A stretch of DNA of 14,248 nucleotides from Algorimicrobium sp002414705 (GTDB taxonomy: Bacteria > Bacteroidota > Bacteroidia > Flavobacteriales > Flavobacteriaceae), in contig CAXAUF010000059.1 of NCBI GenBank assembly GCA_963972425.1, forward strand, positions 1-14,248, in the 5' to 3' direction. Numbering within the stretch: position 1 is the stretch's first letter; every line of letters starts with the position of its first letter. Under the pieces are notes generated by a model. It saw only the letters and a list, made by a program, of their open reading frames with translations. It had not been told where the DNA came from and did no database searches. The position numbers and the translations under genes are program-made. Below are positions 1-7,144 of the stretch, in pieces.

Positions 1-643
1 AACTAAAACAACCTTATTAAATTCTGAAAAACTCATCCGTTGGAATATTGACAAACATTACTTGTTAGATTTACAAAAAAATGGCATTCATGTGGCAGAA
101 TCCTATTTTATTGAAGCTGGAACTAAAACCACATTAGCAACATTACACACACAATTAAACTGGCAAGAAACCGTTTTAAAACCATGTGTTTCGGGTGCTG
201 GCAGACATACGTACAGATTATCAACTGAAAATATAGCCGAACATGAAGCCATATTTACCGAATTGATTGCAAATGAAAGCATGATGCTTCAACCCTTTCA
301 ACATCATATTGTAACCCAAGGCGAATTATCGCTTATCATTTTTAATGGCGAATACAGTCATGCCGTTTTAAAACAAGCCAAGGTTGGTGATTTCCGTGTT
401 CAAGATGATTTTGGTGGAACGGTTAAACCATACACACCAACTGAAACCGAAATTGCCTTTGCCTTAAACGCCACAAAAGCCTGTCCAGAATTGCCTATTT
501 ATGCCAGAGTTGATATATTTACTGACAACACTAATCAATTGGCAGTTTCTGAATTAGAACTTATTGAACCCGAATTATGGTTTAGAAATGACACAAATGC
601 GGCTAAAATTTTAGCGAAACATATTTCCAAACGCCTAAAATAA
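1..643 (+). CDS. ATP-grasp domain protein, 5' end outside the window
   Basis: C-terminal 213 residues of a cytoplasmic ATP-grasp enzyme. The frame is open from base 2, so the TTG at 62 is internal and not the start. Seen in the fragment: an RWNIDKHYL motif at residues 13-21, a KPCVSGAG nucleotide-binding loop (K-P-x-x-S-G-x-G type), a central VLKQAKVGDFRVQDDFGG strand-loop region, and a C-terminal ELELIEPELWF segment whose acidic residues fit the Mg-ATP site. The family joins a carboxylate to an amine or thiol through an acyl-phosphate. This version resembles the RimK/glutathione-synthetase-like and DcsG-like uncharacterised ATP-grasps common in Flavobacteria. The substrate cannot be inferred. 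The next gene starts 6 bases after the stop, suggesting co-transcription. The family is fairly sure; the reaction is unknown. Confidence 0.85.
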   Translation, partial: TKTTLLNSEKLIRWNIDKHYLLDLQKNGIHVAESYFIEAGTKTTLATLHTQLNWQETVLKPCVSGAGRHTYRLSTENIAEHEAIFTELIANESMMLQPFQHHIVTQGELSLIIFNGEYSHAVLKQAKVGDFRVQDDFGGTVKPYTPTETEIAFALNATKACPELPIYARVDIFTDNTNQLAVSELELIEPELWFRNDTNAAKILAKHISKRLK

Positions 644-649
644 TTATTT

Positions 650-1366
650 ATGAAAACGAAGAAAATTATAAAAGTAATTGTTGGTGTTATTATCTTTTTC
701 ACCTTACCCAGTTTAATTTTTTTCGGATTCATTTATTTCAAGTACAACGAAGATTTACCTTTAGGAGACGAAGGTCCACAAGCTGATGCCCTAGCACAAA
801 AAATGCTAAACGCATTAAACCATGATGCCTATTTACAAACCAATTATATAGAATGGACATTTAAAAACAGGCATCATTACAAATGGCAAAAAGATGAAAA
901 CACCTGTTTAGTGCATTGGAAAGATTATAAAGTAGATTTGGACTTAAATAATCCAAGCACAAGTAACGTGTTTATCCATAATTTTGAAGTACAAGGCGAA
1001 CAAGCCGAAGAACACATACAAACTGCAATAGACTATTTTAATAATGATTCTTTCTGGTTAGTAGCGCCATACAAAATTTTCGATCCAGGAACTGAAAGAC
1101 GTTTGGTAAAGTGGAAAGATAATCAAGATGCTTTATTAGTGACTTATACCTCTGGAGGAAGCACACCAGGCGATTCTTATTTATGGGTATTAGATAGCAA
1201 TTACAAACCTGTAAAATTTAGAATGTGGGTGGATATTTTACCAATAGGTGGTTTAGAAGCTTCATGGAACGATTGGACAACAACCGAAAGTGCTGCCATA
1301 CTTCCTACATTTCATGAAATGCTGTTTTTAGGTATTAAAATGAATGACGTGATTGGAACGGAATGA
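650..1366 (+). CDS. Membrane-anchored protein of unknown function
   Basis: A 238-residue protein that I recognise only as a flavobacterial conserved type. The N-terminus is lysine-rich (MKTKKIIK), followed by one hydrophobic stretch at about residues 7-30 that could be an uncleaved anchor or a signal peptide. The remaining roughly 205 residues are soluble and probably periplasmic, rich in W and Y (for example YIEWTF at about 66-71 and HWKDYKVDLDL at about 89-99). The pattern of alternating strands with W/Y is reminiscent of LolA-like lipoprotein-carrier folds, but that is only an impression and no catalytic motif is visible. It starts 6 bases after the ATP-grasp gene and probably shares its transcript. 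Its TGA stop lies at the edge of a 16-bp inverted repeat. Confidence 0.8.
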   Translation: MKTKKIIKVIVGVIIFFTLPSLIFFGFIYFKYNEDLPLGDEGPQADALAQKMLNALNHDAYLQTNYIEWTFKNRHHYKWQKDENTCLVHWKDYKVDLDLNNPSTSNVFIHNFEVQGEQAEEHIQTAIDYFNNDSFWLVAPYKIFDPGTERRLVKWKDNQDALLVTYTSGGSTPGDSYLWVLDSNYKPVKFRMWVDILPIGGLEASWNDWTTTESAAILPTFHEMLFLGIKMNDVIGTE

Positions 1367-1409
1367 GTTTGCAGTCGCAGTGTTCAACTGTAAACTGCGA
1401 CTGCAAACT
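1366..1409. repeat. 16-bp perfect inverted repeat between convergent genes (possible bidirectional terminator)
   Basis: The arm at 1366-1381 (AGTTTGCAGTCGCAGT) is the exact reverse complement of 1394-1409, with a 12-base loop between them. The left arm starts on the last base of one stop codon, and the right arm ends 5 bases from the 3' end of the opposing gene, so the hairpin fills the convergent gap and could end transcription from both sides. No long T-tract follows on either strand, so it is not a textbook intrinsic terminator. A CTGCAAACTGCAAACT direct repeat follows the right arm. This CTGCGACTGC/CTGCAAACT wording looks like a dispersed intergenic repeat family. Confidence 0.75.
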
Positions 1410-1414
1410 GCAAA

Positions 1415-1939
1415 CTATTTAGACCGTTGGCCAACAAACTGCTGCTCCTTCAATTTAAACAACACATTAAACGACGTTAAACTACCATAACTACGTGTAA
1501 TATACTGTTGTAAATCTATTTTTTCTTGTTCGTCTAAATTGCTGGAGTTAATTTTTTGCTCCATAACACGGAGTCTGTCACGAACCATGGTAATCTTATG
1601 AAAAAAGGTGTCAATTGGTACTTCACTGGATTTTAAATTGGTATCACCTGGTTCTAAAATCAGTTTACCACCTTTCCATTTATCAGCTATATGAACCACT
1701 TCGCTAGCATCACTCCAACGTTTTAAAATGTGTACCAAGCTACTTTCTATTTCGGCAAAGCTTACGGTATCCACATCGTCTTCTGCTGCTTCAATAACAT
1801 CGAATTCGGAATTAATATCTATGGTTTCTAAACCACTATCTATAAAGGTTACCCAATAATGTTTACTGGTTATGTTGGTTACAACACCTTTTCCAAATTC
1901 TGGATGATTAATTCTGGAGCTGATTCCTAATACTTGCAT
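1415..1939 (-). CDS. Hypothetical protein with UvrD/PcrA-tail-like (Tudor-like) N-terminal domain
   Basis: A 174-residue predicted cytoplasmic protein with no signal peptide or membrane segment. Residues about 4-50 read GISSRINHPEFGKGVVTNI, then a VTFIDSGLETID strand pair. This matches the G-x-x-V-x-H-x-x-F-G-x-G-x-V pattern of the small beta-barrel at the C-terminus of UvrD/PcrA helicases, a Tudor-like fold known there to contact RNA polymerase. Residues about 57-174 are mostly helical and charged, with a possible coiled coil around 110-150. This part matches no family I can name. It is transcribed divergently from uvrA across a 139-bp gap and is convergent with the gene ending at 1366. A role beside RNA polymerase or in repair is inference only. 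Confidence 0.8.
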   Translation of the reverse strand: MQVLGISSRINHPEFGKGVVTNITSKHYWVTFIDSGLETIDINSEFDVIEAAEDDVDTVSFAEIESSLVHILKRWSDASEVVHIADKWKGGKLILEPGDTNLKSSEVPIDTFFHKITMVRDRLRVMEQKINSSNLDEQEKIDLQQYITRSYGSLTSFNVLFKLKEQQFVGQRSK

Positions 1940-2034
1940 AATAAGTTGATTTTTTAATTAGAGTTTAAATTAAAGAAAAATAATATATAAAAAACTCCCA
2001 ACCCACTTCATTTTATAATTAAAGACATTATCTG

Positions 2035-2042
2035 TACCTTTG
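2035..2042 (+). promoter_or_regulatory. Bacteroidetes -7 box of the uvrA promoter
   Basis: TACCTTTG matches the Bacteroidetes sigma-A consensus TAnnTTTG exactly and is followed by C. It lies 36 bases before the uvrA ATG, giving an expected leader of about 30 bases. No TTG -33 element is evident 17-23 bases upstream; the region there is T/A-rich. No LexA-type palindrome is evident nearby. Confidence 0.6.
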
Positions 2043-2078
2043 CAAACTGGACTGTAAATCAGACCAGATTGCTATGTT

Positions 2079-4910
2079 ATGAGTACATTTGAAGATACTA
2101 TTGAGGTTCAAGGCGCACGCGTTCACAACCTAAAAAATATAGATGTTTCCATTCCTAGAGAAAAACTGGTTGTAATCACGGGTTTGTCTGGTAGTGGCAA
2201 ATCGTCATTGGCTTTTGATACCATTTATGCTGAAGGACAACGACGGTATATTGAAACGTTTTCGGCTTATGCGCGCCAATTTTTGGGTGGTTTAGAACGT
2301 CCTGATGTGGATAAAATTGATGGACTTTCACCAGTTATTGCTATTGAGCAAAAAACGACGAGTAAATCGCCAAGATCAACTGTTGGAACTATTACAGAAA
2401 TTTACGATTTTTTACGCTTATTATATGCCAGAGCAAGTGATGCTTATAGCTATAACACAGGCGAACAAATGGTGAGCTATAATGACGAGCAAATAAAAGA
2501 ACTCATAAAGGAAACCTTTAACGGCAAACGCATTAATATTTTGGCTCCTGTGGTGCGTTCCAGAAAAGGACATTATCGCGAATTGTTTGAGCAAATTGGC
2601 AAGCAAGGTTTTGTAAAAGTTCGTACTGATGGCGAAATTCGGGATATTGTGAAAGGTATGAAACTGGATCGGTATAAAAATCACGATATTGAAATTGTGA
2701 TTGATAGGCTTAAAATTGATGCCACAGTAGATAATGATAAACGCCTAACAGAAACCATCAATACAGCCATGTATCATGGTGAAGATGTATTAATGGTTAT
2801 TGATCAAGATACGCAAGAAGCTCGTTATTTTAGTCGAAATTTAATGTGTCCGAGTTCTGGGATATCCTATCCAAATCCAGAGCCGAATAATTTTTCATTC
2901 AACTCACCAAAAGGTGCCTGTCCTACGTGTAATGGCATTGGAACTTTGTATCAAGTGAATGAGAAGAAAATAATCCCAGACAATTCCTTATCCATAAAAG
3001 CTGGAGCACTAGCACCTCATGGTCCGCAAAAGAATAGTTGGATTTTCAAGCAGTTTGAAACCATTGCACAACGTTATAATTTTTCGTTGAATGATGCGTA
3101 TAAAGATATTCCGGACGCTGCCAAACAGATGATTTTATATGGAGGAAATGAAAAATTTGAGGTAGAAAGCAAGACTTTGGGCATTACCCGAGATTATAAA
3201 ATAGATTTTGAAGGCGTTGCTAATTTTATAGAAAACCAATACAACACGGCTGAAACAACTTCTTTAAAACGTTGGGCTAAAGAGTATATGGACAAAGTAG
3301 TTTGTTCAACTTGTGAAGGTGCACGTTTACGAAAAGAATCGCTTTATTTTAAGGTAAACGGTTTAAACATTTCAGAATTAGCACATAAAGACATTGTAGA
3401 TTTAGGTGCTTGGTTTAAAGATTTACCAAAACATTTATCGGACAAGCAAATTAAAATTTCCGAAGAAATAATTAAAGAAATTTCATCAAGAACCCAATTT
3501 TTATTGGATGTAGGTTTAGACTATCTATCATTAAACAGAGGTTCTAAATCGCTTTCAGGTGGTGAAGCACAGCGCATTCGATTGGCAACACAAATCGGTT
3601 CGCAATTAGTAGGCGTCTTATATATTCTGGACGAACCGAGTATTGGTTTGCATCAACGTGATAATGAAAAACTGATTAAATCGTTAATTTCGTTACGTGA
3701 TATTGGCAATTCTGTGATTGTGGTAGAACACGATAAAGATATGATAGAACATGCCGATTATGTGATTGATATTGGTCCACGAGCTGGAAAATTTGGTGGC
3801 GAAATAATTAGTATTGGCACACCTGCTGAATTAAAAACACACAATACCTTAACAGCAGATTATTTAAATGGCAAGAAAGAAATTGAAGTTCCTAAAAAGC
3901 GTCGTGAGGGAAATGGTAAAACACTCTCATTAAAAGGCTGTACAGGAAATAATTTAAAAAATGTATCTATAGATATTCCGTTGGGAAAAATGATTGGTGT
4001 TACAGGTGTTTCAGGTAGTGGGAAATCTACATTAATAAACGAGACCCTCTACCCGATTATGAATGCGCACTATTTTAATGGTGTTAAAAAACCGATGCCT
4101 TATAAAAGCATAAAAGGCTTGGAGCATATTGATAAAGTTATAGATATTAACCAGTCGCCAATTGGACGAACACCACGAAGTAATCCAGCAACCTACACTG
4201 GTGTTTTTAGTGAAATACGGAGTTTATTTGCTAAAATTCCAGAAGCCATGATTCGAGGTTACAAACCAGGTCGTTTTAGTTTTAATGTAAAAGGTGGTCG
4301 CTGCGAAACGTGTCAAGGAGGAGGTTTACGGGTTATTGAAATGAATTTTCTACCTGATGTTTATGTAGAATGTGAAACCTGCCAAGGTAAACGCTTTAAT
4401 CGTGAAACATTAGAAATTAGATATAAAGGAAAATCCATTAGCGATGTGTTGAATATGACGATGAATGAGTCGGTTGATTTCTTTGAGCATATTCCTAAAA
4501 TTCATAAAAAGGTAAAAACCATTCAAGACGTTGGTTTGGGTTATATTACGTTAGGACAGCAAAGTACGACGCTTTCTGGTGGTGAAGCTCAACGGATTAA
4601 ATTGGCAACCGAATTAAGTAAACGCGACACTGGAAATACGTTTTATATTCTGGATGAACCGACTACAGGACTGCATTTTGAAGATATTCGTGTTTTAATG
4701 CAAGTTTTAAATAAACTAGCAAATAAAGGCAATACAGTTTTAATTATTGAACACAACCTAGACGTTATTAAAACAGTAGACTATATTATTGATGTTGGTT
4801 ACGAAGGTGGTAAAGGTGGTGGCGAAATTGTTGCCAAAGGTACGCCTGAAGATCTTATTAAAAATAAGAAAAGCTATACAGCTCAATTTCTAAAAAAGGA
4901 ATTAGCCTAA
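2079..4910 (+). CDS. uvrA: Excinuclease ABC subunit UvrA
   Basis: DNA-damage sensor ATPase of nucleotide excision repair, which loads UvrB on lesions. At 943 residues it is a full-length class I UvrA. Order: Walker A GLSGSGKS at 35-42; a UvrB-binding region at about 120-250; a first zinc module at 257-284; a CSTCEGARL motif at 409-417; first ABC signature LSGGEAQRI at 492-500 and Walker B ILDEPSIGL at 516-524; second Walker A GVSGSGKS at 643-650; second zinc module C742/C745/C765/C768; second signature at 832-840; and Walker B ILDEPTTGL at 857-865. The UvrB-binding region separates it from UvrA2-type proteins. Oddity: the first half of zinc module 1 reads CPSSG, so only three of four cysteines remain. 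It stands alone, with no uvrB or uvrC nearby. The next gene is 248 bases downstream, across an AT-rich gap with no convincing terminator. Confidence 0.97.
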   Translation: MSTFEDTIEVQGARVHNLKNIDVSIPREKLVVITGLSGSGKSSLAFDTIYAEGQRRYIETFSAYARQFLGGLERPDVDKIDGLSPVIAIEQKTTSKSPRSTVGTITEIYDFLRLLYARASDAYSYNTGEQMVSYNDEQIKELIKETFNGKRINILAPVVRSRKGHYRELFEQIGKQGFVKVRTDGEIRDIVKGMKLDRYKNHDIEIVIDRLKIDATVDNDKRLTETINTAMYHGEDVLMVIDQDTQEARYFSRNLMCPSSGISYPNPEPNNFSFNSPKGACPTCNGIGTLYQVNEKKIIPDNSLSIKAGALAPHGPQKNSWIFKQFETIAQRYNFSLNDAYKDIPDAAKQMILYGGNEKFEVESKTLGITRDYKIDFEGVANFIENQYNTAETTSLKRWAKEYMDKVVCSTCEGARLRKESLYFKVNGLNISELAHKDIVDLGAWFKDLPKHLSDKQIKISEEIIKEISSRTQFLLDVGLDYLSLNRGSKSLSGGEAQRIRLATQIGSQLVGVLYILDEPSIGLHQRDNEKLIKSLISLRDIGNSVIVVEHDKDMIEHADYVIDIGPRAGKFGGEIISIGTPAELKTHNTLTADYLNGKKEIEVPKKRREGNGKTLSLKGCTGNNLKNVSIDIPLGKMIGVTGVSGSGKSTLINETLYPIMNAHYFNGVKKPMPYKSIKGLEHIDKVIDINQSPIGRTPRSNPATYTGVFSEIRSLFAKIPEAMIRGYKPGRFSFNVKGGRCETCQGGGLRVIEMNFLPDVYVECETCQGKRFNRETLEIRYKGKSISDVLNMTMNESVDFFEHIPKIHKKVKTIQDVGLGYITLGQQSTTLSGGEAQRIKLATELSKRDTGNTFYILDEPTTGLHFEDIRVLMQVLNKLANKGNTVLIIEHNLDVIKTVDYIIDVGYEGGKGGGEIVAKGTPEDLIKNKKSYTAQFLKKELA

Positions 4911-5085
4911 ACCTTATTTTTGTTGAATAATTACGGAATTAATAACGCAACAAGAGGCTTTTTAAAAACCAAATTGTAGTTATCTATATTCTGATTTTTT
5001 CTAATAAAAAACACTAAAAAAAACGATATGGTTTCCCGAAAGTGAATTCATTTAAATAAAGCAAGTATAATGTCTTTAATTCCAT

Positions 5086-5093
5086 TAAATTTG
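5086..5093 (+). promoter_or_regulatory. Possible -7 box upstream of the LOG-family gene
   Basis: TAAATTTG matches TAnnTTTG, 65 bases before the ATG at 5159, in the 248-base AT-rich gap after uvrA. No TTG is seen at the expected -33 spacing. In sequence this AT-rich, such matches arise easily by chance. I see nothing else definite in the gap. Confidence 0.3.
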
Positions 5094-5158
5094 TTTTTGG
5101 ATTTCTATATTTCAAGTAGTTAAAACAAATAAACTTGCACAAAAAAATTACATAAATA

Positions 5159-5848
5159 ATGAGAACAGAACAACATCATAAACGTTGGAATGAAGTAAAA
5201 ACAAACGATTCGTGGGCGATTTTTAAAATCATGGGTGAGTTTGTTAATGGCTATGAAAAATTAAGCCGAATTGGACCTTGTGTTTCAATTTTCGGATCTG
5301 CACGTACCAAACCAGATCATAAGTATTATAAATTGGCTGAAGAAGTTGCCTGTAAAATTGTAGAACATGGCTATGGTGTTATTACTGGTGGTGGACCTGG
5401 TATCATGGAAGCTGGTAATAAAGGGGCTCATATTGCTGGAGGAACATCGGTTGGTTTAAATATTGAATTACCGTTTGAGCAACATGACAATCCATATATA
5501 GATTCCGATAAAAGTTTAGATTTCGATTATTTCTTCGTAAGAAAAGTTATGTTTGTTAAGTATTCACAAGGGTTTGTAGTTATGCCTGGTGGTTTTGGTA
5601 CTCTAGATGAATTATTTGAAGCCATTACTTTAATACAAACTAATAAAATTGAAAAATTCCCGATTATTTTAGTTGGAACCGATTTTTGGTCTGGATTATT
5701 AGACTGGGTAAAAGCAACTGTTTTAGAGGACTTTGCTAATGTAAGCGCTAAAGATTTAGATTTAATTCACCTAGTTGATACAGCTGATGAAGTTATAAAA
5801 ATTCTAGATAGTTTTTATAAAGAATCTGATTTAAGTCCTAATTTCTAA
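5159..5848 (+). CDS. LOG family protein (TIGR00730-type Rossmann-fold nucleotide phosphoribohydrolase)
   Basis: A 229-residue cytoplasmic protein of the LOG/lysine-decarboxylase-like family. Characterised members cleave nucleoside 5'-monophosphates to base plus ribose 5-phosphate; cytokinin nucleotides are the plant-type substrate. Visible features: SIFGSART at 43-50 at the start of the Rossmann fold, GGGPGIMEAGNKGA at 77-90, SVGLNIELP at 97-105, RK at 128-129, and the diagnostic PGGFGTLDE at 143-151, whose glutamate belongs to the catalytic/binding set. About 38 residues precede the Rossmann core, as in the longer bacterial members. Its ATG follows an A-rich leader, and the next gene starts 21 bases after the stop, so it is probably first in a three-gene unit. 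The family is certain, the physiological substrate is not; older 'lysine decarboxylase' labels are misleading. Confidence 0.93.
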   Translation: MRTEQHHKRWNEVKTNDSWAIFKIMGEFVNGYEKLSRIGPCVSIFGSARTKPDHKYYKLAEEVACKIVEHGYGVITGGGPGIMEAGNKGAHIAGGTSVGLNIELPFEQHDNPYIDSDKSLDFDYFFVRKVMFVKYSQGFVVMPGGFGTLDELFEAITLIQTNKIEKFPIILVGTDFWSGLLDWVKATVLEDFANVSAKDLDLIHLVDTADEVIKILDSFYKESDLSPNF

Positions 5849-5869
5849 AAAAGTCCCAAACCTTCCTAT

Positions 5870-7144
5870 ATGAAAAAGAAATGGTCGTTTTTGATGCTTT
5901 TAGGCGTCTTAAATTTTACAGGAATATGTTCGCAAACATCTTTTAATGTGATGTTTTATAACGTGTTAAATTTTCCTTTGGAAAATGCTGTACCAAATAG
6001 ATTAGCATATTTGGAGGTTATTTTAAATGATTATCAACCTGACATTTTCATGGTATGCGAACTAAACAACATTTCAGGTGCTGTTAATATCTTACAAGTT
6101 ATTCAAGATAGAATTAATAGTGATTTTGAGATGGCTACTTTTGAACTAAACACATCAGACGATACCATTGGAAACCAAAACGATTTGCAAAACCTGATTT
6201 ATTATGATAGCTCTAAATTCACGTTGGAAAGTCAGACTATTGTACCAACTATTTTCAGAGATTTTAATCACTACCGTTTAAAATTAAATACGATTGACCA
6301 AGCAACTAATCCTATTTATCTGGATGCCATTGTTTGTCATTTAAAAGCATCTAGCGGAATAGAAAATCAGGCTTCCCGATTACAAATGGTATTGGATTTA
6401 ACAGCGTATTTAAGTACAATACCAGCAGACAGTCATGTAATTTTGGCTGGCGATTTTAATGTTTATACCAATTCAGAACCTGCTTTTCAAGAACTTATAG
6501 ACAGTAATAATGCTATAACATTTACAGATCCTGCTAACAAAATTGGCAGTTGGCATAATAATACAGATTATGTGGATGTGTTTACACAATCTACAAGAAC
6601 ACAATCTGAACTTGGTGGCACAACAGGCGGAATGGATGATCGTTTTGATTTTATCATGACATCTGAAAACATGCTGACCAATACCGAATTATATTATGAA
6701 CCAAATACATACCAAGTGTATGGAAACAATGGTAATGTAGCCTGTTACAACCAATCTATAATAGATTCAGAATGTGCAGGCAGTTTATTTTCATATTCCA
6801 TTCGTGAAGCGCTTCATTTTTTTAGCGACCACTTGCCTGTAACCATGCAAATTTCAACCAATGCTTCTTTATCGGTTCCAGAATTTTCTACGACATTAAC
6901 TAATCCAATTGAAATTATAGGTACTAATTACATTCAAAATACTTTAAACTTGAAAGTTAATACACTTTCTCGTGGAACTGATAATTTAAAAATATACAAC
7001 ACATTAGGACAACATGCAAAAACCATTCCTGTTAAAACTGCGTATACTTATAACGTATCCTTAACAAATTTATCAGCTGGCATCTATTATATTGTAGCAA
7101 CAAACACACAAGTTGAACCTTTAAAGTTTATTAAAACACATTGA
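5870..7144 (+). CDS. Secreted endonuclease/exonuclease/phosphatase family protein with T9SS sorting tail
   Basis: A 424-residue exported hydrolase. Residues 1-21 form a signal peptide (MKKKWSFLMLLGVLNF, then GICS-Q). Residues about 24-330 are an EEP (DNase I-like) domain with the expected metal and catalytic residues: N31 (FYNVLNFP), E64 (VCELNN), H157 (VCHLKA), D195 and N197 (GDFNVY), D260 (RFDFI) and S319-D320-H321 (SDHLPV). All key positions are present, so it is probably active on nucleic acid or another phosphodiester or phosphate ester. Residues about 345-424 form a Por-type C-terminal sorting domain (LKIYNTLGQ, then LSAGIYYIVA), indicating export by the type IX system to the surface or medium. 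The stop overlaps the next start by 4 bp. An extracellular nuclease for nutrient scavenging is plausible, but EEP specificity cannot be read from sequence. Confidence 0.9.
   Translation: MKKKWSFLMLLGVLNFTGICSQTSFNVMFYNVLNFPLENAVPNRLAYLEVILNDYQPDIFMVCELNNISGAVNILQVIQDRINSDFEMATFELNTSDDTIGNQNDLQNLIYYDSSKFTLESQTIVPTIFRDFNHYRLKLNTIDQATNPIYLDAIVCHLKASSGIENQASRLQMVLDLTAYLSTIPADSHVILAGDFNVYTNSEPAFQELIDSNNAITFTDPANKIGSWHNNTDYVDVFTQSTRTQSELGGTTGGMDDRFDFIMTSENMLTNTELYYEPNTYQVYGNNGNVACYNQSIIDSECAGSLFSYSIREALHFFSDHLPVTMQISTNASLSVPEFSTTLTNPIEIIGTNYIQNTLNLKVNTLSRGTDNLKIYNTLGQHAKTIPVKTAYTYNVSLTNLSAGIYYIVATNTQVEPLKFIKTH

Noticed and set aside
62..64. TTG at 62 as the start of the ATP-grasp gene
   Set aside because: The frame stays open upstream to the window edge and encodes the RWNIDKHYL motif, a conserved part of the family, so the true start lies before the window.
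2044..2075. Sequence before uvrA (GGACTGTAAATCAGACC) resembling a tRNA-Tyr anticodon arm
   Set aside because: No acceptor, D or T arm and no TTCGA-type loop can be built around it. Only a 4-bp CTGG/CCAG pairing exists, so it is chance similarity in the leader.
2421..2684. 87-codon open frame on the minus strand inside uvrA
   Set aside because: It lies wholly within a certain gene, has no recognisable domain or promoter, and its composition is that expected of an antisense frame. The antisense frames at 535-732, 8232-8417, 10454-10687, 10849-11091 and 11546-11746 were rejected for the same reason.
4949..4970. GGCTTTTTAAAAACC as a uvrA terminator
   Set aside because: It is nearly self-complementary but leaves no loop, has a mismatch near the base and no T-tract, so it would not fold as a terminator.
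5159..5848. Calling the LOG-family gene a cytokinin biosynthesis gene or lysine decarboxylase
   Set aside because: The PGGxGT family spans several nucleotide substrates, and no cytokinin pathway gene such as an isopentenyltransferase is nearby. The lysine decarboxylase label is a known misannotation of this family.
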